Source of the DNA: Polymyxa betae
Lineage: Eukaryota > Endomyxa > Phytomyxea > Plasmodiophorida > Plasmodiophoridae
DNA: 45,074 nt
NCBI GenBank assembly: GCA_003693705.1
Contig: RBZT01000102.1
Coordinates: forward strand, 17,332-62,405
Direction: 5' to 3'
Position 1 is the stretch's first letter; every line of letters starts with the position of its first letter. The notes beneath the pieces were generated by a model. The model saw nothing but the letters and a program-made list of their open reading frames with translations. It searched no databases and was not told where the DNA came from. Shown one piece after another: positions 9,697 through 19,133 of the stretch. The position numbers and the translations under genes are program-made.

Positions 9697-12006
9697 ATGA
9701 TCAGCAATGGCGCGGCTGTGATCGTACGGGCTCAAGAAGCAGACCAGGTTCGATTGATTGTCGAGCATTTAGCTTCTCGTAAGTCTTCATTTTTTACCGA
9801 TGATAGAAAGGAGCTAGCGATTGCGTTAGTTGATCGGCTGTTGAGCGTAATGGTGGCACGAGAAATACTCATAAGGGAATGGAACGCGAATTCAAAGAAT
9901 GGTGCGGCGAACGATATTGTTGCGATATGAATTCAGAAATTGTCTCTGGAACTAAGTTGTTGTTGTTTCTCAAGAAAGCGTCGAAGTGGCTCCGAGGGCC
10001 AAACAATTGGCGAGAAATCTGTTTTGAACGCAGTGAGCGCCATTGTAGATCTCTGGAAACGGCAAACATATCTAAATGTAAGTCTAAATTATCGAGACGC
10101 CACAGCGTGAATTAAAACTACGAATCTGTGTTAATCAGATGAATTGCAATCCTCACCCTCGGGGACCTCTGGTCAAAGAGTACTTCAAACATCTGTCTGC
10201 TCAAGAAATCAATAGGCGAAGAGCAAGTTTTCACGACAGGGACATTGGGAATTTTGCGGATGGGTATCTCTCGTCGGAAGAACTTGCAACGATTAGCAAT
10301 GAATTCCTCAAAAGCAGTGCTTCAGTTGGCTTCAGGGATCGCTGCGCCTTTTTTGTCACTCATTATGCCATGGTTCGAGGCGAAAATCTCAGAAATTTGG
10401 AACTAGCCGATCTGCTCACGATGGTGCTTCCGAACGAAGGCCCGGATACTTGCATCGCACTAGTCTTGATGATGATGCAAGGTATCGATCGCGGGTTTTG
10501 TTTGGCTATGTAAATTTGATCTGAAAATATTTTTATTTGTTAAGGTCAACCAATTAGGCCGAAGAGAATATGCAGATATGATTCGAACCAAAGATGTCGC
10601 GATCGGTGGCATTGGAGCTCTTGCTCATTTTTTTACAGATTTCATCAGTCGACAGACCAGTTTCCCTCTCTGCGAAGGAGCCAGGACGGTTCGATATACA
10701 GGTCTTGTCAGTTATGCATGGACTCAGTGTCCCACATTGTTAATCCGCCAATTATGCAGGTTATTCGAGGTGGGTCCGATCCATGAGAACCGCTGTCAAC
10801 AACAATGCAGCGTAAAGGCATCAAAGCCGTTTATAAACGTCTCAATCTGAATTACAAGGCAATCTGCCATGTCATTCGAGGTTCATCAGCAGGAATGGCC
10901 GAGTTTGGAGTTGCTGAAGACAACCAAATCCGTCGGCAAGGTCGCTGGAACAGTCTAGCAATGGAAAATTGCTACCTTACCACAATTCCATGAGAAGCTG
11001 TTAGAGCTTTAGCCGGATTCGATCCAAAGAGACCTTGCTTCTGCCTCCCAAGGTCATCTCTAATCCCTCCGAAAGCACTGTCGGCCATGGTCTTTCCATG
11101 GATCGACGAATTGCCGCTAAACGCGAATCAGGTCTTCTTACTCCAACAATTTGCTTTGATGGCATTTTTAAAGCCATGGACTTCTTAAGGATAGTTCTTT
11201 TACAAGATTCGGTTTGTTTAAGGAAGGTCGCCCAATCTATTCATTTGGAATAACACCATTTTCACTTCCCCTGAGTATCAAGTTTTTGAAAAGGAACTGA
11301 AGAGCTGTATGCCAAAAGCCGCTAATCCTTATGAAGTGACGATCAGGGAAGTTCTTCCAGCTCTGAATTCCCATCTACCAGAAGAATTTTCGTCTCGCCG
11401 CTCAGCGGTGTTTGCCAATCATACCGTCATAACTCGTACAAGCGACAGCATTATCAATCTTACCAATGCAGTAAAAGACGTGTTGTCGGGAAGAGCCTCT
11501 CTTCAAATCAATGTAAACGTTCCCGATGCGGAGCCAGTAAACGTGTTTAATAATAACGATTGTGACCGCACTCGTGCTGGATCTGTACAAGCAGATGCAG
11601 GTATTGTTAGCGCTTATCTCTATTCTGGTTGCATTGATGCTCGGAATCGTTCTAGTGGCTTTACCATCATCGAATGGACAGCAACATGCATTATCGGCAC
11701 CCCAAGCTATAGAATGGATCGTCAAATATTTACAGTTCACGATCTTTGGGGAGAGTGGATATCGGCAAAGGCCCATCAGAAAAGGCTATGGAGGATACAT
11801 GGGGATCGAAATGGCCGCAAAACCAAACCGAAACCCGATTCGTCAACCGCAGAAGAATCATTATCGATGAAGTAACCCGAATAGTCCAAGATGTGGGTGT
11901 AACCGTTGAGGAAGCCGTCAGAAACCTTGATGGCGAAATGAAGGCATCCAAAAAGTCGCTGAACTGGCTCCAGAAACAAATCAGTTCGAGAGCTGCCTCC
12001 CGCTGA
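9697..12006 (+). pseudogene. tyrosine recombinase, lineage B: NDC10-like domain plus GCR1_C tail
   Basis: Relatives combine an NDC10_II/CBF3-like YR domain with a GCR1_C DNA-binding tail and form the Crypton-F type. The N-terminal part reads 'REFKEWCGERYCCD' and 'GTKLLLFLKKASKW' near 9880-9990, then 'SAIVDLWKRQTYLN' near 10030-10080. From 10139: 'NPHPRGPLVKEYFKHL', 'RDIGNFADGYLSSEEL' and 'HYAMVRGENLRNLELADL' (box I Arg). An intron-like or lesion segment lies at about 10483-10541. Then come 'CHVIRGSSAGMAEFGV' (H-x-x-R) and 'GRWNSLAMENCYLTTIP' (W and nucleophile Tyr). The tail reads 'LLQDSVCLRK', 'IFTSPEYQVFEKEL', 'YRMDRQIFTVHDLWGEW', then in another frame 'RRIIIDEVTRIVQD' and 'SLNWLQKQISSRA', ending at 12006. 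All YR catalytic residues are present, but several frameshifts make it a pseudogene. Confidence 0.78.
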
Positions 12007-12277
12007 TTCTGAAGTCTTTCTAAGTCTATAAAACATTATTACATTCTTGCCTTGACATTCACGAATGGTTGGTTGCAGATTTCATGCTAATATGTTCCTG
12101 GCAGGCGGGCTGAATATTGAGAATTCTCGATCCGGGAAAATTAAGGTGAGACTGAGGCCTAACGGAAATCAGCGTAAAAAACTGCGCCAGAGCTAACAAC
12201 TTTCGGTCTTAAAATGGCTGGGGACCGGGTCTCGGACTATTACGATGACGGTGTTTTTATCTGTTAAATCAACCGAA

Positions 12278-12520
12278 TGTCAAGCGCAGCCTATCTCAGC
12301 GCAGCCCGCCGGTCGTACCGACCCGCGACTCGTTCGCCCCGTTCCCGACCGCCTCTACCGAGCTGCCGCCCGGCGACCGGAACGAACGTCATCTTCCGAC
12401 GGACACTAACCTTACAAAGTCAAGTTCCAGAACCAGCTCCCGGTCCCGAACTCCGATTACCCCCGATTATTTTAGAAACACCCGATTTATTGAGTTAGTC
12501 ACCTCTGAGATTGCGCGACA
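12278..12520 (+). repeat. 5' LTR (243 bp)
   Basis: Starts TGTCAAGCGCAGCC and ends TTGCGCGACA. It matches the 3' LTR along its whole length except for an 18-bp gap after GATTATTTTAGA, where the 3' LTR has a segment ending in TATATATA. The TATA-like box is therefore missing here. Confidence 0.93.
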
Positions 12521-12535
12521 AAACCGATTCTAAAA
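12521..12535 (+). promoter_or_regulatory. candidate self-primer/primer-binding site
   Basis: The first 15 nt after the 5' LTR (AAACCGATTCTAAAA) are the exact reverse complement of 18104-18118 in the 3' LTR. They do not begin TGG, as most tRNA-primed sites do. Tf1/sushi-type elements prime reverse transcription from their own transcript using such a complementarity. The next bases extend it into a local inverted repeat (ACCGATTctaaAATCGGT). Function is inferred. Confidence 0.45.
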
Positions 12536-12622
12536 TCGGTGCACTCTATTCACATTGACACTTATTCATTCCGACCATGAAGACGGAACTGGGACCCGCG
12601 AATCCACTCTCGGAATATTGTC

Positions 12623-13806
12623 GTGAATACGCGACAAACGCAACTCGAGATGGCTACGAAGCAGCGGTTCCAGAAACTGCACGAAGACAACGAGATGATG
12701 ATGAACATGCTCGCTGAGAAGCGGAAGCTCATGGCCCCGCCAGCTAAAGTTGACCAAGAGATGGCCTCTTCAATCATGTGGAACTGGATTCGCCTAGCGA
12801 CACGAACGACAGCCTGCCAAAACCGACCCGGCCAGAGACCAAGCCGACGCCTTCACCAAGGCCTCAATTCGCCTCGACAGTATATGTCCCGACCCCGTCT
12901 CACAGCGCACCGACGCCCTCACATCCGGCACGACGACTCGAAAATTTAAGTTTCTACCCGGAAAAAAACCCGGCGCGCTTTTGACAATGGATCAGCCGTG
13001 TTCTACAATTCCAAGACTTCTATCGTCTAGCAGATCACGATGCCAAAGCCGAGCTCCGAAGGTACGAAGGCGATATCCTGGACGAACGTCTTCGCTTGAT
13101 CTTGACGGCACGTCCAATGACCTCGCACCAGATAGTCTGCCCATAATTGATACATGCAGCTCTGCCGGCTGGCGCTGCGCAAATCGTGCGGCGCTCTTTA
13201 AACAGTTGCCGCCAACTAGATCGCGAATCTTGTTCATCGTTTATTCCACGATTCCAAACGGCCGCCACCTAATTCCGGCGTTACGACTGCCCTACAGACC
13301 AAGATCTATGCAACGCCTTTCTATCCCAGCTCAACAAAAAATATTTTGGAGAGCTACGCACCGACATCGCGGATTCTGGCTACCTGCAACTGATCGACGA
13401 TTCAACACACCGATTACTCGCCGGTTTCGCGGCTGTTCGACAAATCGAAGCCTCAAAAGGCAAAGGTGAGAAGGTTTTCGATGAACAGACGTCCCAAAAT
13501 ATTGACTCTCGCTGCTCAACATCGGATACCAACCTCGCAGCCACGGTGAACAGCGCCGGCACCTGTAATGACACTTCGAACATCCCGACCACATGCCGAA
13601 CCTGTGGACGTGCCCAGCGTCCTGCCAGCCACAATTACAAACAGTGTGATCACGCTAAGAAGAACGGCTTCAGCAAAAAGTGCAAAGTCCGAGGGAACTT
13701 CGCCTCCAACGACTGCCCCGCGACTTCGGCGTCCACCGTCGCTGTTGCCGACACCGCGACTCCTTCGGCCTCCTGCGATGACACTGGCGACGAGGACCAG
13801 GCCTAG
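12623..13806 (+). pseudogene. gypsy gag remnant with CCHC-like zinc knuckle
   Basis: Capsid/nucleocapsid protein. Reading moves between frames. A helical N-terminus with 'FQKLHEDNEMMMNMLAEKRK' (12650-12720) is followed by a Pro-rich linker and 'FYPEKNPARF', the start of the capsid homology region. From about 13010, 'DFYRLADHDAKAELRRYEGD' and 'LDERLRLILTARPM' read in another frame. Near 13440, 'RLLAGFAAVRQIEASKGKGE' ends the capsid. The nucleocapsid zinc motif near 13590-13720 has CRTCGRA, a central Cys, and KKCKVRGNFASNDCP. At least three frameshifts break the gene. Confidence 0.7.
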
Positions 13807-13850
13807 GGTCTCGGGGTGCTGGCATCACCCGACGTTAGCACCCGACAAAC

Positions 13851-14480
13851 ATGGGATCCTGGTTTCGAACCAGTTCAGTCCGTCCCCGCGTACGTTTTCG
13901 ACGACCGGACCGCCCAAGGCCACGCCTCGAGCTCGTCATCGGGGACCAAAACTGCGCTGCTTTAATCGACTCCTTCTCGGCCTTCAACCTTATGAGCGCT
14001 AAATTTCTACAATTATTACCAGACGACTTTCATGCCAATTATGAAGGCCAAAGCAGCATCGCTTCTCGCACAACCCTCGTCGCTTTTGACGGCTCAAGGA
14101 CAGTCCGCCCATCTGGACATATAGCGTTACCCGTTCGTATCGGACCCACAACGGCAACTGACATCATATTCATGGTCCCCGACAGAGCTTCTCATCCAGT
14201 ACTGCTCGGGACTCCAACGTTACGCTCTATTCGACTGGTGATCAACATTGACGGTTACTGCGTACATTCGAAATTATGTAATCAATCGTCCCCCTTAGCG
14301 AAACAGCCTTCCCTGAGATACCCTGTGGCGCAGGATCGCCGCGAACATCCCGTCCTAACTTCTGATGACATTACATTGCCTCCCTGGACAGAGACCCTGC
14401 TCGATGCAGATATCTTAGGTTTCCCAGAAGGCGCAAACAACAACAGCATAACCCTAAGGAGCACACCGACACGGCGTTGA
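13851..14480 (+). pseudogene. gypsy aspartic protease region
   Basis: Retropepsin that would cut the Gag-Pol polyprotein. The active-site segment reads 'AALIDSFSAFNLMS', where the family has D-T/S-G-S/A followed by hydrophobic residues; the Gly is replaced by Phe. Near the C-terminal end 'HPVLLGTPTLRSIRLVINID' matches the flap-proximal 'iLLGxPfLxxxxxxId' motif. The frame is open for 209 codons, yet the active-site change would inactivate it. The RT frame begins in another phase at about 14477. Confidence 0.75.
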
Positions 14481-15556
14481 CCTATCGCTTGGTCGCAGCC
14501 TATGGCTATAATCAGGTTAACTCTACTGTAACCACCGTATTGATTTCACACCTCTCTCACGATGAAATACTGGTTCCGCGTGGTTTCCCAGTCGCTATCG
14601 CGACCTTGACCGGCGAGCCGCTTCTCCTCCCCGTAATGTCAGCCGACAGCGCTCGAACGTCCACGATTACGGAGCGCCCCACCGCCTTGAAACATTTGAC
14701 AGATTCACAGTGGCAAGCCCACATCGATGAGATCACCTCGGCATTAGAACATCAAGCAGACATCACGGGCGAAGAACGCATGCGTCTCCGTGCGCTATCT
14801 ATCGAGTTTGGCGACACCTTCAGGTCGGCTATCGTACCACTGGGAATCACCGACACCGATGAACACCGCATTGAGCTCATCGGGAATCCACACCACAGCG
14901 TGAATCTCTGCGATTGATGGGACCCGCAACAAGCAGTCTGCCGCAAAAAACTTCAGCAGTTATTGGTGTCCGGCACTATCGAAACTTCTCGAAGACCTTG
15001 GGTCGCCGCCAACGTGATCACGCCGAAAAAGGAGCCTGGACAGTGGCGCTTCGCCATCGAATACCGACGCTTGAATGATGTCACGAAGTGTGACGCCTAC
15101 CAGATGGCGCGCACGGACCGTGTGCTGGAACTCCTGAACGGCAGCAGGTATTTCACGACCATGGACTTGGCCAGCGGCTTCCATCAGGTCCGTATGCCAG
15201 AAACTTCAAAGGAACTGACCGCTTTATATACCTCAGAGGGCTTGTACCCGCTTACACGCATACCATTCGAGCTCAAATGCGCCACAGTAACGTTCCAGCG
15301 GTTGAAGGACCTCGTTCTTGCCTTCCTCACTTGGAGACACTGTTTGGTATATCTCGACGACATCCTCATCTTTACACCCGGGCACTTTGGAGAGCACCGG
15401 ACAGCCACCAGCGAGGTTTTACAACGACCCCGCGACCTTGGACTAGGAGCACTTCCGAAAAAATGCAGATTCGCCCGAAAATCATTGACGTACCCTGGCC
15501 ACATCATCAGTTCGGAATGCACTAAACCAGACCAGCGATTGGTTGATGCGGTTTAA
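14477..15556 (+). pseudogene. gypsy reverse transcriptase region
   Basis: One frame runs from about 14477 to TAA at 15554-15556, with a single TGA at 14915-14917. The RT core begins near 14940, with 'KKLQQLLVSGTIETS' and 'PWVAANVITPKK', then 'WRFAIEYRRLNDVT'. The first catalytic Asp lies in 'YFTTMDLASGFHQV' and the YLDD box in 'CLVYLDDILIFTPG' near 15346. 'PKKCRFARKSLTYPGHIIS' marks the end of the thumb. Catalytic residues are intact apart from the stop upstream. A frameshift follows before RNase H. Confidence 0.88.
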
Positions 15557-16152
15557 TCGTTCCCACAACCAACAACAACCGCCCACGTCCGATCATTCCT
15601 GTTCTTTCCGGTTACTACCGAATCTAAATCGATCGATTCGCCGAAGTCTCCGCTCCGTTAACGACCCTGCTACAAAAAGGCGTGCCATTCAGCGGAAACG
15701 CAGAGCAAGAGCAGGCATTCAACTACCTCCGTGACCGCCGTACATCGGCACCCGTCCTACGGTACCCAGATTTCAGTAAGATGTTCTTCGTGAAAACCGA
15801 TTTTTCTCCAATGGCTATCGGCGCCGTTTTGACGCAATTCGACGACGACGGTAAAGAAAATCCAGTCGCCTACCTCTCCCGCCGATGCCAAGGCAAAGAA
15901 TCTACCTATTCTGCGAGAAGGGAGGAGGCGGTAGCGTTACGGTACGCAATCAAGCGCTGTCGCCAGTACCTCGAAGGCCTGCAGTTCAAGGTTGTATCCG
16001 ACCACCTTCCACTCGTTTTCCTGAGAAAACCACAAGACGATGCTAAGTTACAGCGTGTTGTAAACGAGCTAAAACTCTTCACCTTTGACGTCCTCTACAA
16101 AGAAAGTTTACGCCACATTGACTCCGACGCCCTATCCCGTTGCCACCCGTAA
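15557..16152 (+). pseudogene. gypsy RNase H region
   Basis: After a shifted linker, the frame from 15682 gives 'QEQAFNYLRD', 'FFVKTDFSPMAIGAVLTQ' (first Asp), 'NPVAYLSRRC', 'YSARREEAVALRYAIKRCR' (Glu), 'FKVVSDHLPLVFL' (Asp) and 'HIDSDALSRC' (final Asp). This is the order found in Ty3/gypsy RNase H. The frame is open for 156 codons, and the active-site acids all appear to be present. Confidence 0.85.
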
Positions 16153-16389
16153 CCCTGCTGCCGTGACAATTCCGACATCGTAGATGACGAGCAGCACCTA
16201 TTCGACGACATCCTTGTCCTGAACCTGAACTCGGAGATTCCTATCGAGATTGACTTAGAGCAGCTCACAAGGCGCAAAACGACGACACAACCCTGCGGAA
16301 GGTCCTCGGAGCCCAGTCTGACGAACACGGTCTACTGCGACGATGTCCCCGAACTGGCCACGTACAGATCCTCATCTCGAATCAATTCC

Positions 16390-17197
16390 GAAACCAGTGT
16401 ATTCAGATTTCACGCAGCACACGACCGGGCGCCCATTATGGACAATATAGGACATTACAGCTGCTGTCGAAGTTCGCGTACTGGCCAGGTATGACCTCTG
16501 ATGTACGAAAGTTTGTTAACTATTGTTTAAAGTGTCAGAAAGCAAAAATTATCAAACCTAATCGAGCAGGAATGATCACAAGGACTCCAAACTTTCAGCC
16601 CGCATCGAGCTACATCCACATCGATCACTTGGGGTCCCTTAACCGATCAAGTCGCGGTAATTTTAGGTACATTCTGACCGCAGTCTGCGTCACATCAAAA
16701 TCCGTCCGTTGCATCCCGGTGATAGACAATTACTGGCCCGGTATGCCTCTGATGTACGAAAGCTGGTTAACTATTGTTTAAAGTGTCAGAAAGCAAAAAT
16801 TTTCAAACCTGATCGAGCAGGAAAAGTGATCACAAGGACTCCAAACTTCCAGCCCGCATGGAGCTACATCCACATCGATCACTTCGGACCCCTTAGCCGA
16901 TCAAGTCGCGGTAATTATAGGTACATTCTTAACGCAGTCTGTGTCACATCAAGGTCCGTCCGTTTCATCCCAGTGAAAGACAATGGCGCTCATGAAGCTG
17001 CCTCCGTCCTCCCCGACCTATTTACACATGAGTCATTCCCGCTCCGGATAACCCGCGACCGCGCCCAGTCATTTCGGTCCCATCTTCTCGATGCACTCTC
17101 TACGGCCATCGGCATGATGCTAGTGACAACAGTAGCGCACCGCGCGAAAGGCAACGCCCTCGCTGAACGTCCACATGCCTTTTTTGCACCGCACTGA
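16390..17197 (+). pseudogene. gypsy integrase with internal tandem duplication
   Basis: The HHCC zinc domain reads 'FHAAHDRAP' and, one frame over, 'GAHYGQYRTLQLLSKFAYW', then 'YCLKCQKAK'. The catalytic core starts 'SYIHIDHLG' (first Asp), later 'RITRDRAQSFRSHLLDAL' (second Asp) and 'NALAERPHAFF' (Glu). A 252-bp block, from the 'YWPGM' motif through the start of the catalytic core, is present twice in tandem (16479-16730 and 16731-16984). The first copy runs out of frame into the second, so no intact integrase can be read through. Confidence 0.85.
16479..16984 (+). repeat. tandem duplication of 252/254 bp inside integrase
   Basis: Unit one 16479-16730, unit two 16731-16984, both starting TACTGGCC and ending GACAAT. 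They are about 90% identical by eye, with a 1-bp loss and a 3-bp gain in unit two. Unit one equals 84 codons exactly. Confidence 0.92.
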
Positions 17198-17199
17198 CC

Positions 17200-17898
17200 T
17201 CGCTCAACAACACAGATATGACCGATTGGAATGAGCTCTCATGCCTAATCTCGCTTACATCGCAGTTCATCTGAGAACGCGGCCGAGACCCACATATGCC
17301 CCAGGAGCTGCTCGTTCCGCAAGCCAAAACGTTGACTGAGCCCGAAGATATCAGACAATGGCGCTTGAAGATGGTTCAGCGTTTACAACGAGCTCCAGAA
17401 CACGCCGCTGCAGAAGACGCCAAGACGATCCAGTACAATGCAGAGAGATACAACGAGGGCCGACATGAAGTGAGATATCGGCAAGGATAGCTCGTCTTAA
17501 TTTACCGAGTACCGCCCGAGAGCCAGAATCTCGACCCGACAACACCGCACACTCAAGCCCACGCCACACGGTTCCGGCCCGTGGAGGGTACTTGAACAGC
17601 TCCCGAACAAAAATCATCGCCTACAACACATCCGCTCAGGCCAAGAAGACAAATTCAAGGTGGATACTATGGTCCTTTTGCACGGTCCCGTTAACGACCA
17701 CCCCGGAGATGACATCTGCTGCGACCACTGCGACCGCCACTCCGACGACGAGATCGACTTTGCCGACCCCCACGACGGCGCCTCCGACCAAGGCTACGAG
17801 TACGAAGACAGCGACGACGAGCTCAACGACATCGACTCGGACGACGACGAAGGTATCAATAACAGAGGTGGCCACGCACTTCTTCCACTAAGTCCGTC
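17200..17898 (+). pseudogene. gypsy integrase C-terminal (GPF/Y-like) region and acidic tail
   Basis: 'WRLKMVQRLQRAPEHAA' and 'RYNEGRHEVRYRQG' resemble the GPY-proximal helix, followed after a TAG by 'LVLIYRVPP'. In another frame 'PWRVLEQLPNKNHRLQHIR' and 'EDKFKVDTMVLLHGP' match the strand order of the GPF/Y module. From 17690 the frame continues into a strongly acidic Asp/Glu-rich tail ('DSDDELNDIDSDDDEG'), ending shortly before the polypurine tract. I see no chromodomain. Frame changes and stops break it. Confidence 0.62.
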
Positions 17899-17900
17899 TC

Positions 17901-17913
17901 CAAAGAAGGGGGG
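17901..17913 (+). promoter_or_regulatory. polypurine tract
   Basis: CAAAGAAGGGGGG stands directly before the TG of the 3' LTR. It is the usual plus-strand primer site of LTR retroelements and fixes the LTR start. Confidence 0.85.
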
Positions 17914-18172
17914 TGTCGAACGCAGCCTACTCAGCGGAGCCCGCCGGTCGTACCGGCCCGCCACACTCTCGCCCCGATCTTGACCGGCTCTTCCGAACTG
18001 CCGCCCGGCGACCGGAACGAGCGTCATCTTCCGACGGAGACTAACCAGACAAAGTCAAGTTCGGAACCAGCTCCCGGTCCCGAACTCCAATCACCTCCGA
18101 TTATTTTAGAATCGGTTTGATATATATAAACACCCGATTTCTTGAGTAGTTCACCTTTGAGGTCGCGCGACA
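17914..18172 (+). repeat. 3' LTR (259 bp)
   Basis: Starts TGTCGAACGCAGCC and ends GTCGCGCGACA. It retains an 18-bp segment missing from the 5' LTR, with a TATATATAA box at about 18121. Segment 18104-18118 is the exact complement of the first 15 nt after the 5' LTR. Confidence 0.93.
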
Positions 18173-18339
18173 CGAAATGTCCCATGTTTAGCCACTGCGG
18201 ACTGAAGCGAGAAATAACATCAACTTAGAAAACAAACGAGAAAGTTTGAGCACTCACAGTCCCGCACTGACTACCAGTTAAAAAATAGGGCTAGAGAAAA
18301 CTGCCAGAGAAATGCGAGGCGCGGCCTGGTCGTTGTTGG

Positions 18340-18500
18340 ATTTTTTATTGTACGCGGTATAATGGGCTGCGACTAACTAGGTACTAATGGGGTCAGAGGC
18401 TGCGACTACGTAGGCTCTATAGGGAGCAAAGACTGCGACAACCTACGACTACGTAGGCACCATAGAGAAGAGAAATTGCGACTGCGTGGACATAAACCAA
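18340..18500. repeat. degenerate minisatellite, about 34-bp units
   Basis: Three to four imperfect units share CTGCGACTACGTAGG followed by a variable CTATAgGG-like tail. Examples start near 18365, 18398 and 18432, with a partial unit at 18476. It lies just upstream of a coiled-coil frame. Confidence 0.6.
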
Positions 18501-18554
18501 AGAAGCTTTCAAATTAAGTGCGTTGAATAATACAATCCTGGGCTCATTAGCGCT

Positions 18555-18883
18555 ATCGTTTCGTCAGGAATGAATGTCGCCGTCGCCAGCTCGACCCCCC
18601 AAGTCGCCATCGTCGTCTGTATCCTCCCGACTTGCTGGAGAGGCGACGACAGTATAACCGCCAGTATATGGCAAATCAACGGGAGCAAGAAAAGGTCGCA
18701 AGAGAGCAGTCGGAAGTCCCCATTATGGAGCTCACAGCTGAACGAAATAAATCGGTTTTCACCATTGAAGAGATGGCTGCCGCCCGCGACCAAGACAAGT
18801 CCGAGATTGCGCGTCTTAAGGAACGTCTCATAGAGCTGCAAACAGCACTATTGGGATGCCAAAACATACATGCAGCACTATAA
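18555..18883 (+). CDS. coiled-coil protein fragment, possibly transposon-associated
   Basis: One frame, open from before the ATG at 18632 to TAA at 18881-18883, is rich in Arg, Glu and Gln. It includes 'LLERRRQYNRQYMANQREQE' and 'DKSEIARLKERLIELQTALL' and predicts a long coiled coil. Upstream, in frame, the sequence is Arg/Pro-rich. It resembles the C-terminal coils of SANT-like partner proteins of DNA transposons, but no DNA-binding domain is visible. A stop-free competitor frame at 18570-18833 has no such pattern. Function unknown. Confidence 0.35.
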
Positions 18884-19133
18884 GAATGTCAAAGTAATGC
18901 TTCTACCCGCCAATTGCGACCAAAACCGCGAGCTAATCGCAACTAATTTCAGTTATTATAAACTAAAGATCGAATCTCAACAAGCTATTTTGCCAATCCT
19001 AACATATACAATCCTGTAATATTTGATTATTTCGAATTGTAATATCTACGGTTTTCAAAAATAAATTCGTTTTTTCGGGTCAGAGGTCGTCAGGTCTTTG
19101 AACGGCTCACCTAAAATGTCAGGAATCGCTGTA

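Larger units (their letters stand above)
12278..18172 (+). mobile_element. Ty3/gypsy LTR retrotransposon, complete but decayed
   Basis: Two LTRs (243 and 259 bp, both TG...CA) flank gag, protease, RT, RNase H and integrase in Ty3/gypsy order. A polypurine tract lies directly before the 3' LTR. A 4-bp target duplication CGAA is present (12274-12277 and 18173-18176), so this is one undisturbed insertion. The total is 5895 bp. The LTRs differ at roughly one site in eight to ten by eye, and the ORFs carry many frameshifts and stops, so it is old. It is GC-richer than its surroundings. Confidence 0.93.

Noticed and set aside
12992-13634. Minus-strand ORFs of 77-87 codons opposite gag
   Set aside because: Antisense shadows of GC-rich gag coding sequence.
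17636-17875. Val-rich minus-strand ORF resembling a membrane protein
   Set aside because: It is the complement of the acidic GAC/GAT-rich tail of the gypsy pol.
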